Origin: Plantago major
Lineage: Eukaryota > Streptophyta > Magnoliopsida > Lamiales > Plantaginaceae
Direction: 5' to 3'
NCBI GenBank assembly: GCA_026545765.1
Contig: CM048842.1
Location: 45,765,431 to 45,829,430, forward strand
Length of the DNA: 64,000 nt
Shown here in pieces: positions 20,225 to 30,315 of the stretch. The translations under genes were made by a program, and so were the position numbers. The notes below the pieces were generated by a model. It ran no database searches. It saw only the letters and a program-made list of their open reading frames with translations, and was not told where the DNA came from. Each line of letters starts with the position of its first letter. Within the stretch, counting starts at the first letter, position 1.

Positions 20225-20426
20225 CAGACAAAATGTATAGAGATACAACAAACATATATCTGAGTATGAATGCTTGTATTTATATCTGCATAGGCGTGGT
20301 ACGTCCTTTGTACTTCATTAAATGCGTAGGGGGTCATGTTTGTACTTTTCAACAGACATTACTTGCTTTGTTTTAATCTCAACCATTGAGATCTAAAAAT
20401 TATTCATCAAGGGCTTATATTGAATA
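19998..20426 (-). promoter_or_regulatory. Promoter-like spacer of A, proximal part
   Basis: Noncoding. On the minus strand a long TA tract (20,186-20,223) lies about 190 bp before the accessory ATG at the position of the TATA box in the other copies. CATTAAATGC at 20,316-20,325 sits about 95 bp further upstream. A second TATATAAAGAG lies immediately before the ATG. The spacer resumes at 48,108 beyond element B. Confidence 0.6.
20422..20426. repeat. Target site duplication of B, left copy (GAATA)
   Basis: GAATA here and at 48,103-48,107 flank element B exactly. The flanks then continue as one sequence: TTATATT-GAATA-TCTTGTAATC, matching element E at 7,560-7,580. Confidence 0.9.
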
Positions 20427-20797
20427 TGTTGGTCCAGATAACGGCAAAGTAAAAGACTAGAGGGGGGGGGGGTGAATAGTCTTTTTCAAACTTTTGTCGA
20501 TAAACAATATTTCTCAGATATCTGTGAAGATATCTGATACTTAGATTCAGAGCGCGGAAGACTTAATAAAGATAAGTGTAGAAACAGTTAAAATGTGTGT
20601 GTGTGTTGCTGAAAATGTAAATACAGAAAGTAAATAACACAGCAAGTATAGTGGTATCTGGAGGTGGCGTAATCCTCCAACTAATCCACTTCGGTCTACC
20701 TGAGACCTAGAATCCACTAGAACAGATAATTGAGGTCACCTTACAAAAATCCTATTCTAAGATTCCTTTAAACAAATGGTTCCTAACCAAATGTTCC

Positions 20798-21056
20798 CCC
20801 TGAGTTGTTCCCGGGCTTCTTCAGCCTAGTACTTCCTATACTCAGAAACCTTTGAGTTATTCCCTAGCTTCCCAAGCTAAGTACTTCCTATACTCAGTAA
20901 CCTTGGAGTTATTCCTTAGTTTTCCCAAATCAAGTACTTCCTGTACTCCGTTAACCTTGGAGTTATTCCCTGATTTTCCCAAAATCAAGTACTTCCTCTA
21001 CTCCTGTTAACCTTTGGAGTTATTCCCTGATTTAACTAAGTACTTCCTATACTCCA
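20798..21056. repeat. Structured tandem repeat in LTR (5 units)
   Basis: Five units of 45-65 bp. The outer stems are CTGAGT/ACTCAG, TGAGT/ACTCA and GGAGT/ACTCC. The inner stems are GGCT/AGCC, TAGCTT/AAGCTA and TGATTTT/AAAATCA, with two less perfect copies. Linkers are as in the other LTRs. The same array is in the 5' LTR at about 46,700-46,955. Confidence 0.75.
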
Positions 21057-21084
21057 CGCCAGTTATGGTGTTGGTTTAGGTTTG

Positions 21085-21089
21085 AGTTT
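21085..21089. repeat. Target site duplication of P, left copy (AGTTT)
   Basis: AGTTT here and at 32,574-32,578 flank element P. The uninterrupted target is seen in the 5' LTR of B near 46,983-46,995. Confidence 0.9.
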
Positions 21090-21927
21090 TGAAAGTGCAG
21101 CATGCACCTATATTTTGATAATCTTGTCTTTCAATAATCAGTTCCAAGTTTATGTTTGTGAAGTTGCAGGATTATCAATGTTGTATAACATTGTGACAGG
21201 ATAGAATTTAATGTTGGCATAACATTGAAGATATAGCATTGCCGCAGACATCGAAGACAAAGCACATTGGACAGGATACTTGGACTGCAAGTAGTGACAA
21301 AACAAACAAGATTTGATTTAAGGAAAAAGAACAGCTTGTGGTGAAAGCATGAAGGAATATATTTTATGAAGGATTGAAATATGGGAATTTCCTTCTATGC
21401 GCTTTTTGAAGAAAACAAGTAAAAGGAAAAATTGCCTTTGCCAAGATCCTATTGCCTTTCGACATAGATGGAAGAGGTCGACATCTCAAGTATATATATG
21501 CAAGGATTCAGCAAAGCAAGTTTTCGAGCCTTTCTTGATGATCAATCGAGATTTTATTGAAACAGTTTAGGCTTCTTGTTTTCTGCTAGCTTTAGAGTTT
21601 GTCTAAGAGTATTCATTGTTGGAATAACTCTTTCAAACATCGACCTAGAATAGCTTTTACTGTTGGTTCTTCTAGGGCTAGTTTTGGTTGTTTAATCAAT
21701 CGTTTGTGATTGAATTAAAACTAGTTGATTAGATCTACTTTTCCTGTCAGTAGATATTTTGCCTAAGGCACTGCCAATATATTTTTCTATATATTGGCTT
21801 GGTAATAGAAGTTACATTATTCATCCGCTGCTATCTGTTTATTGTAGACAATGTTGAACAACATTGTTGGCAACATTGTCAGTTGATCTTATTCCAAAGT
21901 ACCAATCCGGGATCTTACGTTCTAACA
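21090..21927 (+). repeat. 5' LTR of Sirevirus P
   Basis: 838 bp, TGAAAGTG...TTCTAACA. It contains inverted CAATGTTG/CAACATTG pairs near the 3' end (21,849-21,878) and TATATATATG at about 21,491-21,500, a possible TATA box. Confidence 0.95.
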
Positions 21928-21929
21928 AG

Positions 21930-21942
21930 TGGCATCAGAGCC
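21930..21942 (+). other. Primer binding site of P (initiator Met tRNA)
   Basis: TGGCATCAGAGCC starts two bases after the LTR. It fits the usual plant initiator-Met tRNA site TGGTATCAGAGC with one difference. Confidence 0.85.
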
Positions 21943-21982
21943 AGCCACCTAACTACTGGTGTCTGGATTTGGTACTACTACA

Positions 21983-22935
21983 ATGGATGCAAACTACAAT
22001 AGACCTCTTGTGCTTGATGGGTCCAACTACCATTACTGGCAAGTTCGGATGAGGACATACATCAAGTCCCTTGATGGCCGTGCTTGGAGATCCATTCTGG
22101 AAGGATACACCTGGCCAACTGAAGGACCTGATGCTGATGGTGACATTGTCCCCATACCTGAAGAACGCTTCTCTGCAGGTGACATACTTCTTAGCTCTTA
22201 TAATGAAAAATCTTTAAATGCTATCTTTGGTCATGTAGATTCTCATATGTTTAAAATCATTCAAAACTGTACTACTGCAAAACAAGCTTGGGAACTACTT
22301 CAGAGTCATTGTGAAGGGGATGCTAGTGTCAAACAAACTAAACTTAGAATGCTTTGGTCTCAATTTGAAAATCTAAGAATGCGGAGGAAGAAACCATTGA
22401 CTCCTATTTTGAAAAACTTTTGACTCTCTCAAATGAAGTCCAAAGACTGGGAGAAGTTATTTCTAATAGGCAACTTGTTTCCAAAGCTGTTCGATCTCTT
22501 TCTTCAAGATTTAATACCAAAGTCACTATTTTGGAAGACACTCATAACTTGGCAACTATGGATTTTCATACCCTGTTGAACAATTTGAAAAACTTTGAAC
22601 TAAATGAAAATGAGAGACAAGGTATGAAAACTCATAGTATTTCCCTTCACTCTGTTTCTAAAGCAAAATCTTCCAAGCCTGATAGTAGTAGTGATGAGTC
22701 GACAATATGGTGAGGAAGCTTTCAACAATCTTGTGAGGAAGTTCAACAAACTTAGGTAGGAAAAACTCGGTCAAGGATCCTCAAGTGGAACTAAAACTTT
22801 CAAAAGAAAACCAATACTTTCAAAGCGGTTACGCTTCCAAAACTAGCTCGATTAAATTCGATCGCACTCCTCTTAGTAAGATTAGATGTTTTGAATGCGA
22901 GGATGGGGTCATTATCAAAATGAATGTGCTAACAA
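21983..22935 (+). pseudogene. Sirevirus P gag with CCHC knuckle
   Basis: The ATG at 21,983 opens a Ty1/copia gag of the Sirevirus kind: the N-terminal PLVLDGSNYHYWQVRMRTYI segment, then the UBN2-like core with AKQAWELLQSHCEGDASVKQTKL. A zinc knuckle at about 22,887-22,930 (C-F-E-C...H...C) would bind RNA. Gag forms the virus-like particle. Broken. Confidence 0.8.
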
Positions 22936-23990
22936 TCTCGGAAAAGAAAAGAATCTTCTTGCTTGTCTCAGTGATGACTCAGATGAAGAACAGGAAGATG
23001 AAGAAAAAGAAGATGATTCAACTACCAATGCCAGAGCTCTCCGCTCATCCACTTACCATGTTGATGACCAATGTTGGGACAACACTGTCAAGACAACATC
23101 GGGATTAGAAATCTTCTTTGACTATGATGACTCTGAGAACTGTGAAATCTTGGCACTAACCAAACCTGAAAAGTCAGGAATATCTAATGTTTTATGTCTA
23201 CATGGATCTGTGGATTTTGATATAGATAGTTCGTCAGAAGAGGAAGTTAATGCAGAACAAATGGTGAAGGAACTGCAACAGATGTATGAGACACTCTTCA
23301 GTGAATGGAAGACTCTCAGAAAACTCCTCAAGAAAACTGAGAAAGAGAACCACAATCTGAAAGACACCATTGTCAAACTAGAAGCTGAATTAACAAAGAA
23401 GGACTCTGAGCTGTTCAAAGTAATCTCTGAGCTAGACAATGAAAAGAAGGTAATTGCAAAATGGAACTCTTCTACTTCTAGACTTAATGAGATGCTTGAT
23501 GTGAACAATGATAGGACCACGGGTTTAGGGTACACAAGTAGTTGTGATGAACTTGGGAGCAACATGAACGACTCTGTTGACACTAATACCTCAAAAGTTG
23601 TCAAACCTCTTTCTGAGCTTCTAAAAGGTCCTACATTTGTCAAAGAAAAGGCTTTGTTTGTATGCACTTACTGTCTTAAATCAGGTCACAAAAAGCCTTA
23701 CTGCTTCAAGTACCAAAAGGACTTAAAGAGTGAACATGTTGAGACCTTCAACCTCAGTAATCTCTCCACAATTCCCTCCCATCCAGTTGTCAGCAGACAA
23801 AACAGTGATGCTAGTCGCAATGTTGTGGTAACATCCACTTCAACAAAGACTGAAAGATGCAATCTTAAGACTCCAAAGTGCTTTCCTAGCTCTCCTAAAC
23901 AAGACAAATCTCCAGGACAGACAAGAAAACACAAGAGTGTTTCGAAACATGTTTGGGTAGCTAAAGAAAATCATACTTGCAATGTTGCTT
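22936..23990 (+). CDS. Sirevirus P gag extension: coiled coil, second knuckle
   Basis: Within the open stretch 22,895-24,835. It shows an acidic run (about 22,975-23,015), then a coiled coil (about 23,245-23,480, EQMVKELQQMYETLFSEW followed by Lys/Glu heptads). A second CCHC knuckle, C-T-Y-C-L-K-S-G-H-K-K-P-Y-C, lies at about 23,656-23,697. A basic Ser/Lys-rich region leads to the protease. Long gags with coiled coils are known in Sireviruses. Confidence 0.75.
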
Positions 23991-24019
23991 TTTCTGTTGC
24001 TACTTCTCCTAACAATGCA

Positions 24020-25270
24020 GGAAAATGGTACTTCGACAGTGGTTGTTCCAGGCACATGACCGGTAACCCGTCAAATCTGTCAAACTTTGTAGCTCAAAGG
24101 ACTGGTACGGTAACATATGGAGGAGGATACCAAAGCAAAATACTTGGAAAGGGAACACTGTGCCTCAAAGGATACCCGAAACTCTCGAATGTTCTTCTTG
24201 TTGAAGGGTTAACTGCTAATCTTGTTAGTATTAGCCACCTGTGTGATGATGATTTGAAAGTCAAGTTTGATAAACGTTCTTGCAAAGTTTATACTTGTAT
24301 AGACAAAGTAATTGTAATGACAGGTGTGAGATCACAGGACAACTGCTATGTGATGGACATTCCTCTAAAATGCAATGTTGCTCAACATGATGATGCAACA
24401 CTGTGGCATAAGAAAGTGGGACATGTCAACTACAGAAATCTGGAGAAGATCATCAAAAATAATGTGGTGACAGGAGTCCCAAAGCTTACCAATGTAGGGA
24501 AACATGTGTGTGGCGACTGTCTTATGGGAAAACAAACCAAGGTGACACATCAACCACTTCTGATCGAAGGACAACTAAGAGGTACTTTTAACTGCTTTGA
24601 ACTCCTGCATATGGATCTCATGGGTCCTATAGAAGCTAAAAGTTTAGGAGGAGCCTGGTATATCTATGTTATAGTTGATGATTTCTCTAGATACACTTGG
24701 GTCAACTTCTTGAAAGAAAAATCAGAAACTTTTGAATCCTTCAAAAACTGGCATACAAAATGCTGTAATCAGTACTCTACTCTTGTTCAAAGAATTCGAT
24801 CTGACCATGGTAAAGAATTAGAATCAATTCTTTGATAAGTCTTGTGAAAGAATGGAATCATGCATGAATACTCAGCTCCTAAGACACCACAACAAAATGG
24901 TGTTCTTTGAAAGGAAAACAGGACTCTTCAAGAAATGGCTAGAGTGATGTTGAGCTCGATGAACTATCAAAAGGTTGTGAAATTTGTGAACACTGCTTGT
25001 CACATAATCAATCGTGTCTATCTTCGTCCAGGGTCTCTAACCACTCCATGTGAGATGTTGAAAGGAAGAAAGCCCAATCTCAAGTACTTTCATGTATTTG
25101 GATGTGTGTGTTACATACTCAATGATAGAGAACATCTAGGGAAGTTTGATGCTAAAAGTGATAAAGGAATCTTTGTAGGATACTCTCAAAATAGTCAAGC
25201 CTATAGAATATACAATCCTAGATTGCAGACTATACAAGAATCTGTGAATGTTTCCTTTGATGACTCTGAG
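24020..25270 (+). pseudogene. Sirevirus P protease and integrase
   Basis: The protease signature WYFDSGCSRHMTG is at about 24,027-24,065. The GAG-pre-integrase segment LWHKKVGHVNYRNLEKII and C-G-D-C-L-M-G-K-Q zinc residues follow at about 24,402-24,540. The integrase core starts with LLHMDLMGPIEA (first catalytic Asp, about 24,605) and VDDFSRYTWVNFLKEKSE. The C-terminal integrase part (GRKPNLKYFHVFGCVCYI, GKFDAKSDKGIFVGYS) is at about 25,060-25,190. It inserts element DNA. Broken. Confidence 0.85.
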
Positions 25271-25536
25271 CCCTATGCCCAGAAGAAGATCTCTGCAGGT
25301 GCTGAACAGGTTATTGAATCAACCTCTGACTCTTCTACACATGAGAACGTATCAGAAACTGTGACTCCTGCTGCTGATCAAAATGAAAGAACCCATGTTG
25401 TGGGCAATGTTGTGACATCCCTCAGTGCAATGATGACTCAACATCCCAGATTTACACTCATGATGAAGAACAAGCTGATCCTCATAATGAAACTGAGGCT
25501 GAATCTGACAATCCATCCAGCAACAATGTTGCACCT

Positions 25537-27223
25537 ATGTCTCCTGACTCAAGAAAGGATCCTCCTCTTAGAATTCGCAAAGATCATCCCAGTTCCCAAG
25601 TAATTGGAAATCCAGGAGGAAGGACATTGAGGGAAAACACGCACAAAAACTACAAGGAGACACTCAGACTTGCTGAACTATGTCACTCTGTAAGTTCCTC
25701 GTGCTTTGTTTCATTAATTGAACCTAAAAATGTGAAAGAAGCTCTTGCTGATGATTTTTGGATAGAAGCAATGCAAGATGAACTTCGTCAGTTTCAAACA
25801 AATGAAGTCTGGACTCTTGTTCCCCGCCCCCATAATATAAATGTCATAGGCACCAAGTGGATTTTCAAAAACAAGAGTGATGAAAAAGGGATAGTTGTAA
25901 AAAACAAAGCCAGATTGGTTGCTCAAGGTTACACCCAAGTGGAAGGCATTGATTTTGATGAGACCTTCGCTCCAGTTGCTAGATTAGAGTCCATTCGCTT
26001 GCTCCTAGCCATAGCATGCTATCTTAACATAAAACTCAAACAAATGGATGTCAAAGGAGGTTTCTTGAATGGTTACATTGACAAAGAAGTGTATGTTGAA
26101 CAACCTAGAGGGTTTGAAGATCCTTTTTATCCTGACCATGTTTTTAAACTAAGAAAAGCCCTGTATGGTTTGAAACAAGCCCCACGTGCTTGGTATGCTA
26201 GGTTGACAGAATTCCTAGTTGGGTTAGGATTTAAAAGAGGTGAGGGAGATCAAACTCTGTTTATCCTCAGGAAAGGAAAAGACATCTGCATTGCTCAAAT
26301 CTATGTTGATGATATTGTCTTTGGTGCTACTAACCTCTCCTTGCTAGATAAGTTTGTTCAAGCCATGACAGGAACTTTTGAGATGAGTATGATTGGTGAA
26401 CTCAGCTTCTTCTTGGGGCTCCAGATACAGCAGAAACAGGAAGGCCTCTTTATCTCTCAAGAGAAATATGCCAAGAATCTTATCAAAAAATTAGTGCGGA
26501 AAATGCCAAACCTTGCGGCACTCCCATGGCTACTTCTACGAAACTCAAGAAACCGATGTTGGGGCGATGTTGATTGACATTATGCGAATCGATGATAGGA
26601 AGTCTCTTATATCTTTCACCACCAGGACATCATGTTCTCTGTTTGTGTGTGCAGTATCAATCCAAGCCAAAATATCTCACTTAAGCTGTTAAAAGAATCA
26701 TTAGATATATATCGAGGCATTAATCTTGGATTATGGTATGCATGTGACTCAAACACTAATCTGGTGGGATTTAGTGATTCTGATTGGGCTGGTGACTTAG
26801 ATGATCGAAAATCAACTAGTGGAGGTTGTTTTTATCTTGGCCCAAATCTTGTGTCATGGTATAGTAAGAAACAAAATTGCGTCTCTCTCTACTGCTGAAT
26901 CTGAATATGTAGCAGCTGGGAGTTGTGTGTCTCAATTAATTTGGCTGAACAATATGCTGCATGAATATGGGTTTCAAAGTGACACTCTTTTGATGTTTTG
27001 TGATAACCTTAGTGCCATTCACATATCCAGGAACCCTGTTCACCACTCACGCACCAAGCATATAGACATTCGACATCATTTTCTTAGAGACCTAGTCTCC
27101 AAACAAATAATTGACATACAACACATTGATACCACAAATCAATTAGCTGACATTTTCACAAAGCCCCTTGATAAAGAGAGATTCTTCAGTTTGAGAAGGT
27201 CTCTTGGTCTTTGCACTAATTGA
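25537..27223 (+). pseudogene. Sirevirus P reverse transcriptase and RNase H
   Basis: Reverse transcriptase blocks include [67 protein letters not shown], and the catalytic IYVDDIVFGA at about 26,302-26,331. RNase H follows with GFSDSDWAGDL (about 26,767), DRKSTSGGCFYLG, TAESEYVAA, FCDNLSAIHI, HIDIRHHFLRD and QLADIFTKPLD. The natural end is near 27,223. The copia YVDD form and D-D-E order are normal. Broken. Confidence 0.88.
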
Positions 27224-28536
27224 TAGGATTTGCTGCTCGCAATGTTGACATAACATCCTGGTCAACATTGTCTTCTCTGTTTACCTAGTGTTGTCGTTCT
27301 GTTATTCTTTTAGTCTTTTCTCCTTCTTATTCTTGTGTGCCTATATGTTTTTTGTGCTTCTGTGCTGGTCAATGGTTGTTCCTATTAGTAGCTTACAGTG
27401 GTGCTGCTTAGGGTTTGAAAGGCTATTTGAAACCAAGGTCGAAAGTGATCAAGTCTCCTGTGTGTTTGCTTTATGTAAAACCCACTTTTGCTGCTTTTTG
27501 GCTATTTTTACTCGTACCTTGACTCGCTCTTGATGTTGCCTCATGTCCTTTATGCTTAATAAATCTAATGAATTATGATAAAAAGGGCTCGAAGTGTTTC
27601 CGTCGAGGATCGTGTTGGGCAGGTTTCAAATACTATCCAAAAATCGACGTGGCAAATGTGTCATATGTCGTGAGGGTTGATGGCCTGTACTGGAAACCGA
27701 CACGCACAAAAGTGCCGATTCTCGTAAAGCTGCTGGTTCACTTTCTGAGTACCAAAGTACCCAAGGTGGTAAATTGTGGTCTCCTGGACACCCCCACTCA
27801 AACTTTGCTAATTGTTCAATGTTGAGTGTGTTTCTTTGGTATTCCTTCCTTCTTCTGTTTTGCCTGCAGCATCAGTGGTGTTACTCGAATCTGCACATCT
27901 TGAGACTTGGTTTCCTGGCTGACTTACATTAAGAGTGGTCTGATATTCCTATGTTGTCATCAATGTTGAGCCAACATCCAGGTCAACATTGCCAGTGCTG
28001 GCAGTACTTTCTTGCTGTGTTTTTGTGTGCTCTTTCTGTGTTTTGGGTTGGGTTTGAGGGGGAGTCATTTCGTATCTTGGGTAATCTGGTAATTTGTAAA
28101 GTGTAAAATATAATTTCTTACTCTTATCTGACCTTGATTTGTTTCCTAAAACAAAATTGTACCTCCCTAGGTTGAGTTTTGAGAATCTTCTTCATTCTTG
28201 ACCTAATTGATACGGTGGTCATTTGCTTTCCTTAATCTCATATTAACAGCTGTGTACAGATTTTGGTTTGTGCTTTGATATATATGATTATGATCCTTGG
28301 AGCAAACCAACCAAAAACATTCCTCCAACCATATTACCACTACCTCACCCATTAGCCCACTTCTCCACCATTCACAAAAACTGCCACCTATCCATACCAC
28401 AATCTTTACAAAAAAAAAAAAAAAAAATCTTTTTACTCCCAAACTCTTCACTTTCCTCACACTATTCACTTGTCACTCTCAACCAAACCACTCTCCCGCT
28501 CTTTCTCCTTAATCTCTGCACTCACAAATCTGAACA
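27224..28536 (+). other. Noncoding stretch of P between pol and accessory ORF
   Basis: About 1.3 kb without a credible gene. It holds two palindromic cassettes of about 30 bp ending in CAACATTG (27,240-27,270 and 27,961-27,991), a GAGGGGGAG purine tract (28,056-28,064) and an A15-type run (about 28,409-28,427). A pyrimidine- and ACC-rich leader precedes the accessory ATG. It is a possible promoter or leader for the accessory ORF, with a TGATATATATGA at about 28,277-28,288. Confidence 0.6.
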
Positions 28537-29255
28537 ATGTCGTCCCCGACAAAACCTGTCTTGCCCGGCGTTTCGTTGCAAACACCTGAGGGGGAGCAAG
28601 CATACCCTCTCCCCATCCGTGCCGAACCGGCCGATTTTGAGATTCCGGTCTATGAGCTAAGTGAGGATTCGGAAGAGTGTGCTGAAAAATCCCCATCTCC
28701 AGTACCAAAACCACCATCTCCATCTCCAAAAACCCAGACTGTGTCATCACCATCAAACCCCTCTGAATTTGCTGCAGAAACCCTTGTTAAATTGGGGAGC
28801 ATGCCAGTCGACCTGCCACAAGATCTGAGGGATGATGATGAAAGCCCAATGGGGATAGAGAAAGATGCTCCCATGGAGGATGCTGGAAAAGATGTTGGAC
28901 ATCCCGAAATTCAACATGCAGATCTGACAGAAAACCCCCAAAATCCTGTTGAAGAAGATGATGTACAACAACCTGACAAAACAGGGGAAGCCATCTTGAT
29001 GGCCTGAATGATGAGAATCAGACAAGCATGCATTCTGAAAATGTTGAGAAACCCGCAGATGAGCCTACTATTGAACTAGTTGAAGTGGAGGATTGGGAGT
29101 CAGATGACTCAGAGAAAACTGAGAGTGATCCAATGAATATAGATGAGGATGTTGTTGCAACATCAGCTGCTCATGATGATAACAATGATGAAAGCTCTAA
29201 TGATATGGAGGATTATGAGCCAGAGACTGAAGATGACTCTAAGGATGAGTCAATG
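28537..29255 (+). CDS. Sirevirus P accessory ORF, first part
   Basis: Starts MSSPTKPVLPG at 28,537. It is Pro/Ser-rich, with a PSPVPKPPSPSPK stretch at about residues 52-65, then strongly acidic (Asp/Glu runs). No domain is recognised and no membrane segment is seen. It lies between pol and the 3' LTR, the place of the env-like or accessory ORF of Sireviruses. It is cut at 29,255 by the CACTA element. Broken. Confidence 0.6.
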
Positions 29256-30312
29256 CACTACAAGAATCCATCCGTAACGGGACGGAAAGGGGCGACGGAT
29301 AAAATCCGTCGCCCCTGTAGCGACGGATCGCTACTTGGGGCGACGGATTCTATCCGTCGCCCCGTTCACGACGGATAAAGGTTATCGTCGCTCGTATGAC
29401 GGATAAAATTATCCGTCGCAACAGACCGTTGACCAAAATTAAAAAAAAAAAAAAAAAAAAAATTTAGCGACGGATAGATTTATCCGTCGATACAAGGCCG
29501 GAAAAAAAAAAATTAGCGACGGATAGATCTAGATCTATCCGCTAAAATCACTAAAAAATATAATATATCTCCTCCACCACCTCCTTTTCTCCACTACTTC
29601 TCCTCTCCTCCTCCTCCCACCACCACCTTTCTCCTCCCACCACCACCATCCTCCACCACCACCATCTCCTCCCACCACCACCATCCTCCACCACCACCAT
29701 CTCCTCCACCACCTTTCTCCTCCCACCACCACCACCTTTCTCCTCCCACCACCACCATCCTCCACCACCTCCTTTCCTCCACCACCATCTCACCACCACC
29801 ACCACCACCTCTCTCCTCCCACCACCACCACCCTCCACCACCACCATCTCCTCCACCACCACCTTTCCTCCACCACCTCCTTTCCTCCACCATCCTCCTC
29901 CACCACCATCTCCACCACCACCACCTCTCTACTCCCTCCACCACCGCACCACCACCCTGCCACCACCACCATCTCCTCCACCACCACCACCCTGCCACCA
30001 CCACCATCTCCTCCACCACCACCACCACCCTTCCACCACCACCACCTCCCACCACCACCGCACCACACCCACCACTGCCACCACCACCGCTGCCGGATTA
30101 ATCCGTGTCTGAATATAAAAATTCATTTTCTGATTTTCAAAAAAAAAAAAAATGGGGCGACGGATAGATCTATCCGTGCCCATAATCATTTTTTTAAAAA
30201 AAAGGTCAATCCGTCGTCGATCCGTCGCCATTGGGCGGCGGATTTTTATCCGTCGCCCGATCCGTCGCCGGGCGACGGATCTATCCGTCATCTTTCTGAT
30301 GATTTTGTAGTG
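29256..30312. mobile_element. Non-autonomous CACTA transposon
   Basis: 1,057 bp with ends CACTACAAGAA and TTTTGTAGTG (inverted, CACTACAAAA) and a 3-bp target duplication ATG on both sides (29,253-29,255 and 30,313-30,315). Both subterminal zones carry many direct and inverted copies of CGACGGAT(A), for example 29,283-29,345, 29,464-29,540 and 30,156-30,292, the expected transposase-binding repeats. There is no transposase. The middle is a CCACCACC-type satellite. It looks whole for a non-autonomous element. Confidence 0.92.
29570..30095. repeat. CCACCACC/CTCC low-complexity tract in CACTA
   Basis: About 525 bp of C/A/T-only sequence built from CCACCA, CCTCCTCC and CCATCT units. The minus strand is a long G-rich run of GGTGG blocks. 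It produces spurious Gly/Trp/Val-rich open frames. It is not a gene. Confidence 0.95.
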
Positions 30313-30315
30313 ATG

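Larger units (their letters stand above)
20427..21089 (-). repeat. 3' LTR of Sirevirus B, distal half
   Basis: Starts with TGTTGGTCCAG directly after GAATA. It contains a G-run of about ten (20,461-20,471), the AGATATCTG...AGATATCTGA pair (20,515-20,540) characteristic of subfamily II, and five structured repeat units. It continues at 32,579. Confidence 0.9.

Noticed and set aside
27288-27533. Hydrophobic small protein after the pol of P
   Set aside because: It lies in T-rich noncoding sequence; hydrophobicity comes from the base composition and nothing supports a start.
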